Shown: positions 37,018-45,939 of the stretch, in pieces
Layout of the letters: each line of letters starts with the position of its first letter
How positions within the stretch are numbered: position 1 is the stretch's first letter
Origin: Ottelia alismoides
Taxonomy: Eukaryota; Streptophyta; Magnoliopsida; Alismatales; Hydrocharitaceae
NCBI GenBank assembly: GCA_037367405.1
Contig: JAZKJV010000295.1
Coordinates: 434,001-498,000, forward strand
Length of the DNA stretch: 64,000 nt
Direction of reading: 5' to 3'
The notes under the pieces: generated by a model
Databases searched by the model: none
Seen by the model: only the letters and a program-made list of their open reading frames with translations
Told to the model about the DNA's origin: nothing
Program-made: the position numbers and the translations under genes

Positions 37018-40000
37018 ATGATGGGTAGACGATCTCTTAGGCAGCCTCTGGCTGCACCGCTTTCAGGCGCGTCTACTTCATCATCTAGGTTGGCCCGTGA
37101 GAGTCGAGACCAGCTCTCCGGGCCCGAGTACGATTCCACCCTGTTCCCCCTCGACCCCCTTTCTTTTGCTACTGAGAGACATGAGCCCGAGGAAAGACGA
37201 ATTGATTTGACAGAACCTGAGTTGGGCTCATCTGATTTTGCAGACGTCGGTATGGCCGCCAGAGCAGACGGTTACCCCGGAGGTCAGCAGGGAGAGCAGC
37301 ATGTCGTATTTGACCAAGGGGCAATCAACTCCACCCTGATCGCCTCTTTAGAGACAGTTCAACAGCAGTTACGCGATCAGGGGGCTTTTATGATTGAGAT
37401 GAGAAGGGAGTTGGAGCGACTCAGAGAGCGAGACGAGCCGAGCGAGCCTGAGGACATTCCTGACGCTGATGCAGAGGCAGCAGCAGCTGCCGCAGCGGCA
37501 GCCGCGGCCGGAGGAGGACCACCGAGACCGATGCGGGAGTTACACAACCCCGGATCTACACTGATGCACCATTGGGTGGTGGTACCTGCTATCGTGGGGG
37601 ATTTCAAGTTCCCTCCGAACACCCTGCAGATGCTTCCTCACTTTCACGGACTTGCCACTGAGGAACCCCACCTCCATCTCCAGGAGTTTTTGATGATCTG
37701 CAGCACTGTCCACGACCGTCATGTGGACCAAGATACGATTCGAATGATGGCCTTCCCTTTTTCACTGGCAGATAGAGCAGCCGCCTGGCTGAAACATTTA
37801 GGGAAGTTTGTTTACACCTGGGAGCAACTCCGCACCGAGTACTTGAACAAGTACTATCCACTCGGGCGGACGAATGCAGCGAGGGCCCTGATCAACAACT
37901 TCTCCATGCTCCCTAACGAGCAATTTCACGAAGCATGGGAGAGGTTCAGAGAGCTTCTGGATAGATGCCCACACCACGACATTTCGAAGCCGAACCTAGT
38001 TCAAAGCTTCTTTAGTGGGATGACACCAGAGCTTCAGGGTCTGGTGAATGCTTCTTGCGGCGGGTCCTACTTTGCAAAGGACCACAACCAAGTCTGGGCC
38101 ATCTACGAGGAGATGGCAGAAAATTACATGGTGATGTCCCAGACTCGGTTGTACACACAGAGATCACAGCAGCCGCCCGGACCCGTGCAGTACCAGCGGA
38201 TAGCACGGGTTGATGCGGGTCCATCCAGTTCGTCCACAGTTGCAGCCGCACAGGCAGAGTCGGCCGCCGCGGACATGGGGATTATCAGCGAGAAGTTGGA
38301 CCGCATGGAAATAATAGAGAAGAAGCAGTGCCAGGGCATAACTCAGATGGAGCAAATGGCACAAACTCTGAGCGACATGAAGACCCAGCTCTTGTGTCTT
38401 CAGGAGGCACAGACGGCTCCTCAGCCCCGTCTTCTGTCGCGAGGCGATTCCGGCGGCAGCCGCAGCTCGTCCCAGCGCTCCAGCTCCTTGCAGCAGCCTA
38501 GACAAGTTCATCTTGTACAGGCGGAGCCGTACCAGCAGCAGCAGCCCTCTTACCAGTCACCACCATCTCCAGACTTACAGATGGTGGTATATCAGCCGGA
38601 TCAGCCTCTGGCCGCACTGCCACCAGATCCCTTCGATGCTGAGCCGTTGATGGATGTCAACGGGATTTGGTATGACCGTCCTCAACCTGGAATCCGACGA
38701 GACCATCCCGGATTCAGGTGGGGGAATGGGGGTAACCAGTCCCAACAGCAGCCAGCCGGTCAGGGAGGGCAGTACTCCCAGCAGAGAGATCACCAGCAGC
38801 CCCCAGCATACCAGCCACACCAGCCATCATCATTCGTATCTCGTCCCTACCAGCAGCAGGGACAGAATTGGAGACGTGAGCAGCAGACTCACCAGCAGCA
38901 GCATCCTTCCTCTTACCCCTCTCAGCAGCAGCAGTACCAGGTCCAGCAGCCTCATTACCAGAGAGGCAACCCGTCGGGCTCCCATGAGAGCCCCGCCATG
39001 GATGATCTAGCCCGCCTCTTCACAGAGCAGCAGGCTACATTTAGACGGGAGATGGACGAGTTCCGCCAGGAGATGCGGGACCTGATGAGAGGGAAGGCCG
39101 CCATCCCTGCACAGATCGAGCCTAATCCGAATAGCTTGAAGAGGAAATCTGAGCAGGTAGTTCACACTGAGCCTACCCCTCCTAGTGATTTATTGGATGA
39201 TATTTCATCGGATCTATTTGATGCTGATTTTGTTACACTTAGGAGCGGTAGAAGACCAGCAGGCGGCGCCTCATCTGAGCGACATCGCGAGGAGCCATCT
39301 AGAGCGCCAGATGAGGAAGAAGAGAGCGGTACTGAAGCCGCACATCATGATGACGGTGGTACTGATGCCACCAGAGATGCTGATTCCACCGGCGGTACTG
39401 AGGCCGCTGTTTCACCATATCGAGGAGGTGGTACTGACGCCACCAGCAGAGCCGAGCCAGCCCGCGGTACTGAGGCCGCAAGACGTCTAGTTGTAGAGCC
39501 AGCTAGAGGTGGTACTGAGGCCACCAACATTTATTCTGATAGAGATGTTGTCTTTCCTCGTATGAATGTATCTCAGAACTCTAATTTGAATAAAGGAAAA
39601 GGTTTAGTTTCTTCTGATCCCACTGTGGTGAATGATGTTTGTGAGGATCCGGTCATCGAACCGTCTAGGCCTATTCCTAGTCCTTCATCTGAGAAGGACC
39701 CTGTGATCCCCTTTCCTAGAGCCCTTGAGTTGGGGAAGGGGAAGAAAAGAGAAAAAGACCCAAAAAAGAGAGAGCAGGAGGAGTTCAGCCAGAGCATGAT
39801 AGACCGATTTCACATCCAGCTGACCCTCAATGAGGCTTTGCAACACATCCCTCTTCTTCAGCGATCCTTGAGAGACAAGACCACAGTCAGGAGGAAGAAG
39901 AGGAGCAAGACCGCAGAGATTCATGTGTTGACAAAAGCCACGTGTTACGCGATCCAGAACCATCTGCCGACTAAGAGGCCAGATTTAGGGGCCCCGTATG

Positions 40001-43000
40001 TCAGATGTCAGATCAGTGAGCAGAGGTTCGACCGCACTCTATTAGATAGCGGATCGTCGATCAACCTTCTTCCGGCAGCCCTTCTCGACCACTTAGAGTT
40101 GGGCACTCTTAGACAGAGCAGGACATACCTTCAGTTTGCTGATCGGTCTGTCAAGAGGCCAAAGGGGTTGTTGCGAGACGTTGTCGTCACGATTCAGGGT
40201 TTGCAATTCCCCGTGGACTTCGTAGTACTGGACATGGAGACCCCTGACTCGTTGACCGATTCCCCCATCATCCTCGGTCGCCCGTTCTTGGCCACAGCCA
40301 AGGCGGTGACTGACCATGACAGTGGGAAGGTATTCTTTCGCGTCCAGGGCGAAAGTATACAAATAGAGACGGTTAAGGACCACAGAGCCAGAGTAAGATC
40401 CCGCTCAGAGGGCAGTACAGATTCAGAGCAGCTGACAGACACAGGGCCAGACATCCACCAGGACTGTGATTTCGTAATCACAGATGATGAGGCAGCTTGG
40501 GCAGATCCTGTAGCACAGACCATCCTCTCATATTCAGATACAGCTGATGCAGAGATGATAGCAGAGGATGGTCTGGAGAGCACAGCCCTGGTTCAGGATA
40601 CTATTGAGTCAGCAGATTCGGACCTTGATCGCGACACGATTTTCAGTGATGGTGGTACTGAGGCCACCTTGCTCTACGGTGGTACTGATGCCACCGCAGT
40701 TGATACAGATCCCTCGGATTCAGAATCTGATTGGGCAGATTGTGATGATCAGATGCCAGATCTGGATCCACCTAAGCCTATAAATGAAGAGGAGGTAGAG
40801 GCAGAGCAGATCAGAGACAATGTAGAGGACCCGCCTTCTCCAGATCCAGTTTGTGAGAGTTCTTTATCATTTTCCCAGGCAGATTTGGCAGAATTGTCAG
40901 CATACACACATCTTCTTCAGAAGCCAGATTTGCCAGCACCCAGTTGTCCAGAGCTGAAGCCGCTCCCTACTTCGCTGAAGTATAGATTCCTTGCGGGAGA
41001 GTCTGAGATGTACCCAGTCATCATCTCTGCCGATCTGACTGGAGAACAAGAATCCCGTCTGATGGAGGTTCTTGAAAAGAACCGCAAGGCAATTGGATGG
41101 AGCGTAGCAGATCTCCATGGGATTAGTCCCTCGTTGTGCTCCCACCATATCTATCTCGAGGAAGGGGCGAAGCCGTCGCGTGAGTTCCAGCGGCGACTGA
41201 ACCCCAACCTAAGAGAGGTTGTCATGAAGGAAATATCAAAATGGTGGAGTGCAGATTTTATTTATCCCATTTCCGACTCCAAGTGGGTTAGTCCCTTGCA
41301 TGTGGTGCCCAAGAAGACGGGCATCACGACTGTGATCAGTGAGTCAGGAGAGGAGATTGCTACACGAGTACCCACCTCTTGGCGAGTCTGCGTTGACTAC
41401 AGAAGACTCAACCAGGCCACCAAGAAGGACCATTTCCCCCTGCCCTTTATTGATCAGATCATAGAGAGACTGGCAGGGAAGAGCCATTATTGCTTCCTGG
41501 ATGGGTACTCAGGCTACAATCAAGTGGCCATCGCTCCTGAGGATCAGGAGAAGACCACCTTTACCTATCCCTTCGGTACATACGCCTTTCGACGCATGCC
41601 ATTTGGGCTATGTAACGCCCCTGCGACTTTTCAGAGGTGCATGCTGTCGATCTTTTCGGACATGGTAGGGGAGTGTTTGGAGGTCTTCATGGACGACTTC
41701 TCGGTTTACGGCGACGGATTCGATTCCTGTCTTGACTGCCTAGACCGAGTGCTCCAGCGATGTATTGCTACCCGCTTGGTTCTGTCTTGGGAGAAGAGTC
41801 ACTTCATGGTGACTCAAGGGACGGTGCTTGGCCACATCATCTCCAACAGGGGCATGGAGGTTGATCCCGCCAAGGTTGACGTCATTAGAAAACTCACACC
41901 GCCGTCTAATTTGAAGCAGTTACGGTCATTTCTGGGGCATGTTGGTTTTTATAGGAGATTCATTCATGATTTCAGCAAGATTGCCCGACCATTGACTGAC
42001 CTTTTGACAAAAGACACCGAGTTCCTTGTCGATGACAAGTGTCTTTCGTCCTTTGAGACTCTCCAGCAGTGTGTTATTGAGGCTCCTGTCCTTCAGCCAC
42101 CCGATTGGTCTCTTCCATTCGAGATCATGACGGACGCCTCCGATTTTGCCGTAGGGGCCGTGCTAGGACAGAGGAGGGACGGAGTTCCGTTTGCTATACA
42201 CTATGCTAGCCGCACATTGGATTCCGCCCAGCGGAATTACACGGTCACAGAGAAGGAAATGCTAGCAGTAGTGTTTGCCCTAGATAAGTTCAGATCATAT
42301 ATCATTGGATCTAGAGTGACTTTGTATACTGACCACACCGCCATCAGGTACCTCATGTCAAAGAAGGATACCAAGGCCAGACTAACTAGATGGATCCTTC
42401 TACTTCAGGAGTTCGACATTGAGATCAAGGATAAGCCTGGAGTCAAGAATGTGGTGGCGGATCATCTCTCCCGATTAGAGCAACCTGAGGATTCTGAGCA
42501 GATTGATCCCATTAGAGATACTTTCCCAGACGAGGCGATCCTTGCTATCGCCTCACTCCCGTGGTACGCCCATATTGTGAACTTTCTCGTTGCTGGGAAA
42601 GTCCCACAAGAATGGCCCAGGCAGAGGCGTGAGACTTTCCTTGCGAAGGCCAAGTCCTATCACTGGGAGGATCCCATCCTTTACCACGAAGGAGGGGATA
42701 GTGTCTGGCGTCGGTGTATTCCTCAGGAGGAGCATCATAGTGTCCTCACTTACTGCCACAAGCTTGAGGCAGGAGGACATCATTCTGGGAGGAGAACGGC
42801 ACAGAAAGTACTCCAATCCGGCTTGTGGTGGCCTACCCTCTTCAAAGACTCTGATGAGTTCGTGAAGAGGTGTACTGACTGTCAGAGGATGGGCACGTGT
42901 GGACAGCGTGATATGATGCCGATGCAGCCCATTCACTTCTGTGAGGTTTTTGACGCATGGGGCATCGATTTCATGGGTCCATTCCCTAAGAGTCAGGGAT

Positions 43001-43131
43001 TTGAGTACATTCTGTTAGCCGTAGATTATGTGAGTCGTTGGGTGGAGGCTATCCCCGCCCGAGCCGCTGATGCGAGGACAGTTTGCAGATTTTTGAGGAG
43101 GCACATCATCACGCGGTTCGGGGTTCCATGA
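37018..43131 (+). CDS. gag-pol: Athila Gag-Pol polyprotein, ended early in integrase
   Basis: The protein supplies particle, protease, reverse transcriptase, RNase H and integrase functions. The open frame extends upstream of 37018 without an ATG; the first two ATGs are 37018 and 37021. Numbered from 37018: an alanine run near residue 160; Gag core about 244-354 (AAAWLKHLGKFVYTWEQL); a Gln-rich part about 505-650; GGTEA-type repeats around 770-840 and 1212-1226; protease LLDSGSSINLLP with Asp1010; RT about 1455-1565 with FMDDF (Asp1559, Asp1560); RNase H with TDASD (Asp1706); the integrase HHCC zinc region about 1913-1958 and first catalytic Asp1984. No CCHC zinc knuckle is evident in Gag. 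A TGA at 43129-43131 (codon 2038) ends it five codons before the second catalytic Asp, so full integrase would not be made by normal translation. The frame stays open after the stop. Confidence 0.93.
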   Translation: MMGRRSLRQPLAAPLSGASTSSSRLARESRDQLSGPEYDSTLFPLDPLSFATERHEPEERRIDLTEPELGSSDFADVGMAARADGYPGGQQGEQHVVFDQGAINSTLIASLETVQQQLRDQGAFMIEMRRELERLRERDEPSEPEDIPDADAEAAAAAAAAAAAGGGPPRPMRELHNPGSTLMHHWVVVPAIVGDFKFPPNTLQMLPHFHGLATEEPHLHLQEFLMICSTVHDRHVDQDTIRMMAFPFSLADRAAAWLKHLGKFVYTWEQLRTEYLNKYYPLGRTNAARALINNFSMLPNEQFHEAWERFRELLDRCPHHDISKPNLVQSFFSGMTPELQGLVNASCGGSYFAKDHNQVWAIYEEMAENYMVMSQTRLYTQRSQQPPGPVQYQRIARVDAGPSSSSTVAAAQAESAAADMGIISEKLDRMEIIEKKQCQGITQMEQMAQTLSDMKTQLLCLQEAQTAPQPRLLSRGDSGGSRSSSQRSSSLQQPRQVHLVQAEPYQQQQPSYQSPPSPDLQMVVYQPDQPLAALPPDPFDAEPLMDVNGIWYDRPQPGIRRDHPGFRWGNGGNQSQQQPAGQGGQYSQQRDHQQPPAYQPHQPSSFVSRPYQQQGQNWRREQQTHQQQHPSSYPSQQQQYQVQQPHYQRGNPSGSHESPAMDDLARLFTEQQATFRREMDEFRQEMRDLMRGKAAIPAQIEPNPNSLKRKSEQVVHTEPTPPSDLLDDISSDLFDADFVTLRSGRRPAGGASSERHREEPSRAPDEEEESGTEAAHHDDGGTDATRDADSTGGTEAAVSPYRGGGTDATSRAEPARGTEAARRLVVEPARGGTEATNIYSDRDVVFPRMNVSQNSNLNKGKGLVSSDPTVVNDVCEDPVIEPSRPIPSPSSEKDPVIPFPRALELGKGKKREKDPKKREQEEFSQSMIDRFHIQLTLNEALQHIPLLQRSLRDKTTVRRKKRSKTAEIHVLTKATCYAIQNHLPTKRPDLGAPYVRCQISEQRFDRTLLDSGSSINLLPAALLDHLELGTLRQSRTYLQFADRSVKRPKGLLRDVVVTIQGLQFPVDFVVLDMETPDSLTDSPIILGRPFLATAKAVTDHDSGKVFFRVQGESIQIETVKDHRARVRSRSEGSTDSEQLTDTGPDIHQDCDFVITDDEAAWADPVAQTILSYSDTADAEMIAEDGLESTALVQDTIESADSDLDRDTIFSDGGTEATLLYGGTDATAVDTDPSDSESDWADCDDQMPDLDPPKPINEEEVEAEQIRDNVEDPPSPDPVCESSLSFSQADLAELSAYTHLLQKPDLPAPSCPELKPLPTSLKYRFLAGESEMYPVIISADLTGEQESRLMEVLEKNRKAIGWSVADLHGISPSLCSHHIYLEEGAKPSREFQRRLNPNLREVVMKEISKWWSADFIYPISDSKWVSPLHVVPKKTGITTVISESGEEIATRVPTSWRVCVDYRRLNQATKKDHFPLPFIDQIIERLAGKSHYCFLDGYSGYNQVAIAPEDQEKTTFTYPFGTYAFRRMPFGLCNAPATFQRCMLSIFSDMVGECLEVFMDDFSVYGDGFDSCLDCLDRVLQRCIATRLVLSWEKSHFMVTQGTVLGHIISNRGMEVDPAKVDVIRKLTPPSNLKQLRSFLGHVGFYRRFIHDFSKIARPLTDLLTKDTEFLVDDKCLSSFETLQQCVIEAPVLQPPDWSLPFEIMTDASDFAVGAVLGQRRDGVPFAIHYASRTLDSAQRNYTVTEKEMLAVVFALDKFRSYIIGSRVTLYTDHTAIRYLMSKKDTKARLTRWILLLQEFDIEIKDKPGVKNVVADHLSRLEQPEDSEQIDPIRDTFPDEAILAIASLPWYAHIVNFLVAGKVPQEWPRQRRETFLAKAKSYHWEDPILYHEGGDSVWRRCIPQEEHHSVLTYCHKLEAGGHHSGRRTAQKVLQSGLWWPTLFKDSDEFVKRCTDCQRMGTCGQRDMMPMQPIHFCEVFDAWGIDFMGPFPKSQGFEYILLAVDYVSRWVEAIPARAADARTVCRFLRRHIITRFGVP

Positions 43132-43842
43132 GTTCTTATTTCTGATGGGGGATCTCACTTCATCAACGACCAGGTGAAGGCACTTGCTACCGAGTTCGGC
43201 ATAGACCATCGTGTTGCTACACCATACCATCCACAGACGAATGGTCTAGCCGAAGTGTCGAATAGGGAGATCAAGACTATTCTGCAGAAAGTCGTCCGCC
43301 CTGACCGAAAGGATTGGTCACAGCTTTTGGACTCGGTCTTGTGGGCATATAGGACGTCTTTCAAGACACCTTTGGGCACATCTCCCTTTCGCCTTGTGTA
43401 CGGCAAGCCCTGTCACTTACCAGTTGAGCTGAGGCATAAGTCACTTTGGGCAGTTACAGACATATTGATGGATCCAGATGGTATAGGAGACCAGAGGAGG
43501 GCGGAGCTAGCTGCCCTGGAAGAGCTTAGAGATGCAGCTTTCACGAGCAGCCTACATTATAAGGAGAAAGTTAAGGAGTGGCATGATTCTCATATCAGCC
43601 ACAAACATTTTGAGATTGGACAGAAAGTATGGCTGTTTGATGCGAGGCTTAAATTATTTCCAGGGAAGCTACAGAGCAAATGGAAAGGACCTTATCTGGT
43701 TCGGAAGGTACACGACAACGGTAGCATCGACATATCTGAGTTGTCTTCTGAGAGTACCTTCCGAGTGAACGGCCAGCGGCTCAAGCCATTTCTAGATCAT
43801 GAGCCGCGAGTCGTTGATCTTGCCCCTATTCATTTTGCGTGA
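43132..43842 (+). pseudogene. Integrase C-terminal part of Gag-Pol, cut off by a stop
   Basis: This continues in the same frame as 37018-43131. It holds the second catalytic Asp (codon 43144-43146, in SDGGSHF) and the Glu (codon 43252-43254, in GLAEVSNREIK), with exactly 35 residues between, the D-D-35-E pattern of retroelement integrases. The C-terminal domain includes FEIGQKVWLFDARLKLFPGK and KWKGPYLVRKV, the GPY/F-type module. It ends with TGA at 43840-43842. No ATG stands at its start, so separate translation is unlikely. There is no other lesion in the frame. Confidence 0.88.
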
Positions 43843-43973
43843 GATGTGGTCTTTGACTCACATCTAATACATCTCACGCCTGAGCTTTACTGATCCTCCG
43901 CTGTACATAGATCCAGATGTCCATATCAGCACATTCTTTAGTCCCACATCCCTTTCTCCATCTTATGATTATG

Positions 43974-44006
43974 CTATACTTAGGGTGCACTTTACCCTAA
44001 GTATAG
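43974..44006 (+). repeat. Hairpin 1 followed by purine tract
   Basis: Arms CTATACTTAGGGT and ACCCTAAGTATAG (13 bases, perfect) with a 7-base loop, then GGGG. The right arm plus G run copies the purine-tract phrase AAGTATAGGGGG. Confidence 0.85.
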
Positions 44007-44065
44007 GGGGGATGTGAGACATTTTGGGTATCTCTTTTGTTTCCGTCTACCCCTGTTTTTGCTGC

Positions 44066-44097
44066 CTATACTTAGGGGTATTTTACCCTAAGTATAG
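44066..44097 (+). repeat. Hairpin 2 followed by purine tract
   Basis: Arms CTATACTTAGGG and CCCTAAGTATAG (12 bases, perfect) with an 8-base loop, followed by a run of G residues. Confidence 0.85.
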
Positions 44098-44151
44098 GGG
44101 GGGGTAGACCCTGTACATTCTCCACTCGGTTTTCCCTTAGTATACAGCCTG

Positions 44152-44183
44152 CTATACTTAGGATTACTTGATCCTAAGTATAG
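44152..44183 (+). repeat. Hairpin 3 followed by purine tract
   Basis: Arms CTATACTTAGGAT and ATCCTAAGTATAG (13 bases, perfect) with a 6-base loop, then GGGG. The change GGT to GAT in one arm is matched in the other, so pairing is kept. A fourth right half (CTAAGTATAGGGGGG) lies near 44308-44322. Confidence 0.85.
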
Positions 44184-45924
44184 GGGGAAGACCCGAGTCC
44201 CTCTTGACTTTCATTCTCTTTTGTATAGCCTTCCTTTTCACTTCCCTATACATAGCACGAGTTATGTCTTCTTCATCGCTCTTGACTCTGAGGACATCGT
44301 TCGAGCTAAGTATAGGGGGGTGTGTATATATTTCATATATACTTTAGCCATAACTCGTACTTTGTGTGAGTGTGTTAATAAATAAAAATGGCTAAAAACC
44401 ACAAAAATTAAAAATTTTTCAGATACATAATTTTCTTTTATTTGCACATACATAGCTAGTGTACAAATTATTTTTGTAAAAAAATGATTTCAAAAATCTT
44501 TTGTGTGTAAAGCTTGTGTAAATATTTTCTGTATCAAAATTATGTATATAGTACAAAATTTTTCCAAAATGTTTTGAAAAATCAAAAGTTTGCAAAAATC
44601 TTGTGTAAATGTGTGTAAATTTCTTTTTGCAAAACTTGCACTGCATGCATCATAACTCATGATTTCAAAACATTTTTTTTCAAAAATTTTTTGCATGATT
44701 GTAAAATGTGTGTGAATATGCATCTTTTTGTACATATGTATATAGTTTTCTTTGGATGATAGTTGACAGTTAAACTAGCCTGGAATTCAAATTGAGAAAT
44801 GGAGCTTGATTAAGATCTTAATCCACCTAATTTCTAAGAGGAACCTTATAGGGCTTAGGTTTAAGGCTTTTCAGGTCCACGGTGACTTAATTCTTTGAGT
44901 CCACTAGGCTATGATCACATGTCATCTCAATGAGCCTAAGTAGAGCACTTAACAACAACACATGACTCACATAGATTATGGCTTTACTTGGACAACCGCA
45001 CTATGCACCGAGCTCTCTACGGATGAGGTGGTGAGGAGGCAGTCTTCCTTGACTTGGGGTAGCATATGAGGGTAGTACTTCTAGGCGGAACCTCTCTTCT
45101 TCATTTAGTGAAGGAAGTGCGTCTCAACTTGGTCTGGTTGCCATGAAGTCTAACGACGGGAGTTGTGGGTTGCAATAAAGCTTCAAAAGAGGGATAGTTT
45201 ACTGGCTCAAGAGGAAAAACTCCTTGTATATATGCTGCACATGTATATGTTGTATAGATGCACTAGAAAAAAAAAATGCAAAAAGAAAAGAACTCCAAAA
45301 AAGTGGTGGGTCTGAGAGAAAATGATAATCCCACCGGAGTATGTATATAAGTGCAATAAGCAAAGCTTGGTTTCATGATCCACCTGTTGTAGCTTGCAGC
45401 AGGGAGACTTGGCTACACTGGTCAGGCTCCCAAGGGTACTTGGCTACACTGGCCTTGACCCATTCTCTTCTTCCCCCTCTTCTTGAGCTGGTTGTACTTG
45501 AACTTAGAAGGGAATACCCCGCTCCTCGAGGAAAGAGTGGCCAGATTGAGGTCATAGAGTTACCTTGTTAGGGAGGGTTGTCAAGTTGCCATTTCTGAGG
45601 TGGAGAGCTTAGACCTCACTTTCACAGGACAAGAAAAGATTCATGGTCTTTAGGGTTTGTAGTTGATGACTTGTTCTGATCTGGAGCATTGAGGAGTCTT
45701 GGTTATAAAATAGTGGAACTTAGAGGCTGTTAGGTTTTAAGCTTAAGTCTAAATAAGGTTCCGACACATTAATAATCCAAAGATCTGATCGAGCTCCATA
45801 TTTCAATTTAATGAAGGAAAATTTAATAAGTCAACCTTGATCCATGTACATCCTCTTTTTCTTTTTCTTTTTCTTTCTTTTTCACTTCTTTTTCAAATAA
45901 GTGTTTGCTAAGGGACTAGCAAAG

Positions 45925-45939
45925 TTAAGCATAGGGGGG
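45925..45939 (+). promoter_or_regulatory. Polypurine tract of the Athila element
   Basis: GTTAAGCATAGGGGG-type sequence directly before the 3' LTR at 45940; the expected primer site for plus-strand DNA synthesis. Confidence 0.75.

Larger units (their letters stand above)
43843..45924 (+). other. Athila 3' non-coding region
   Basis: About 2.1 kb between gag-pol and the purine tract. It has three hairpin/purine motifs (43974-44190), an AT-rich stretch with TTTTGTAAA-like words (44400-44740), and a phrase CTTGGCTACACTGG repeated at about 45409 and 45440. No env-like frame is visible: no long frame, signal peptide or membrane segment. Most of the region is shared with 15768-18141 in reverse. Confidence 0.75.

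Noticed and set aside
43174..43842. Independent protein starting at 43174
   Set aside because: The codon is GTG and the sequence is the in-frame continuation of integrase after the TGA at 43129-43131.
43974..44190. CRISPR-like array
   Set aside because: Only three inverted repeats with very short loops and no spacers of regular size, in a plant retrotransposon.
43843..45924. An env-like gene after gag-pol, as in some Athila elements
   Set aside because: No frame longer than about 80 codons and no signal peptide or membrane segment; the region is filled by hairpins and AT-rich repeats.
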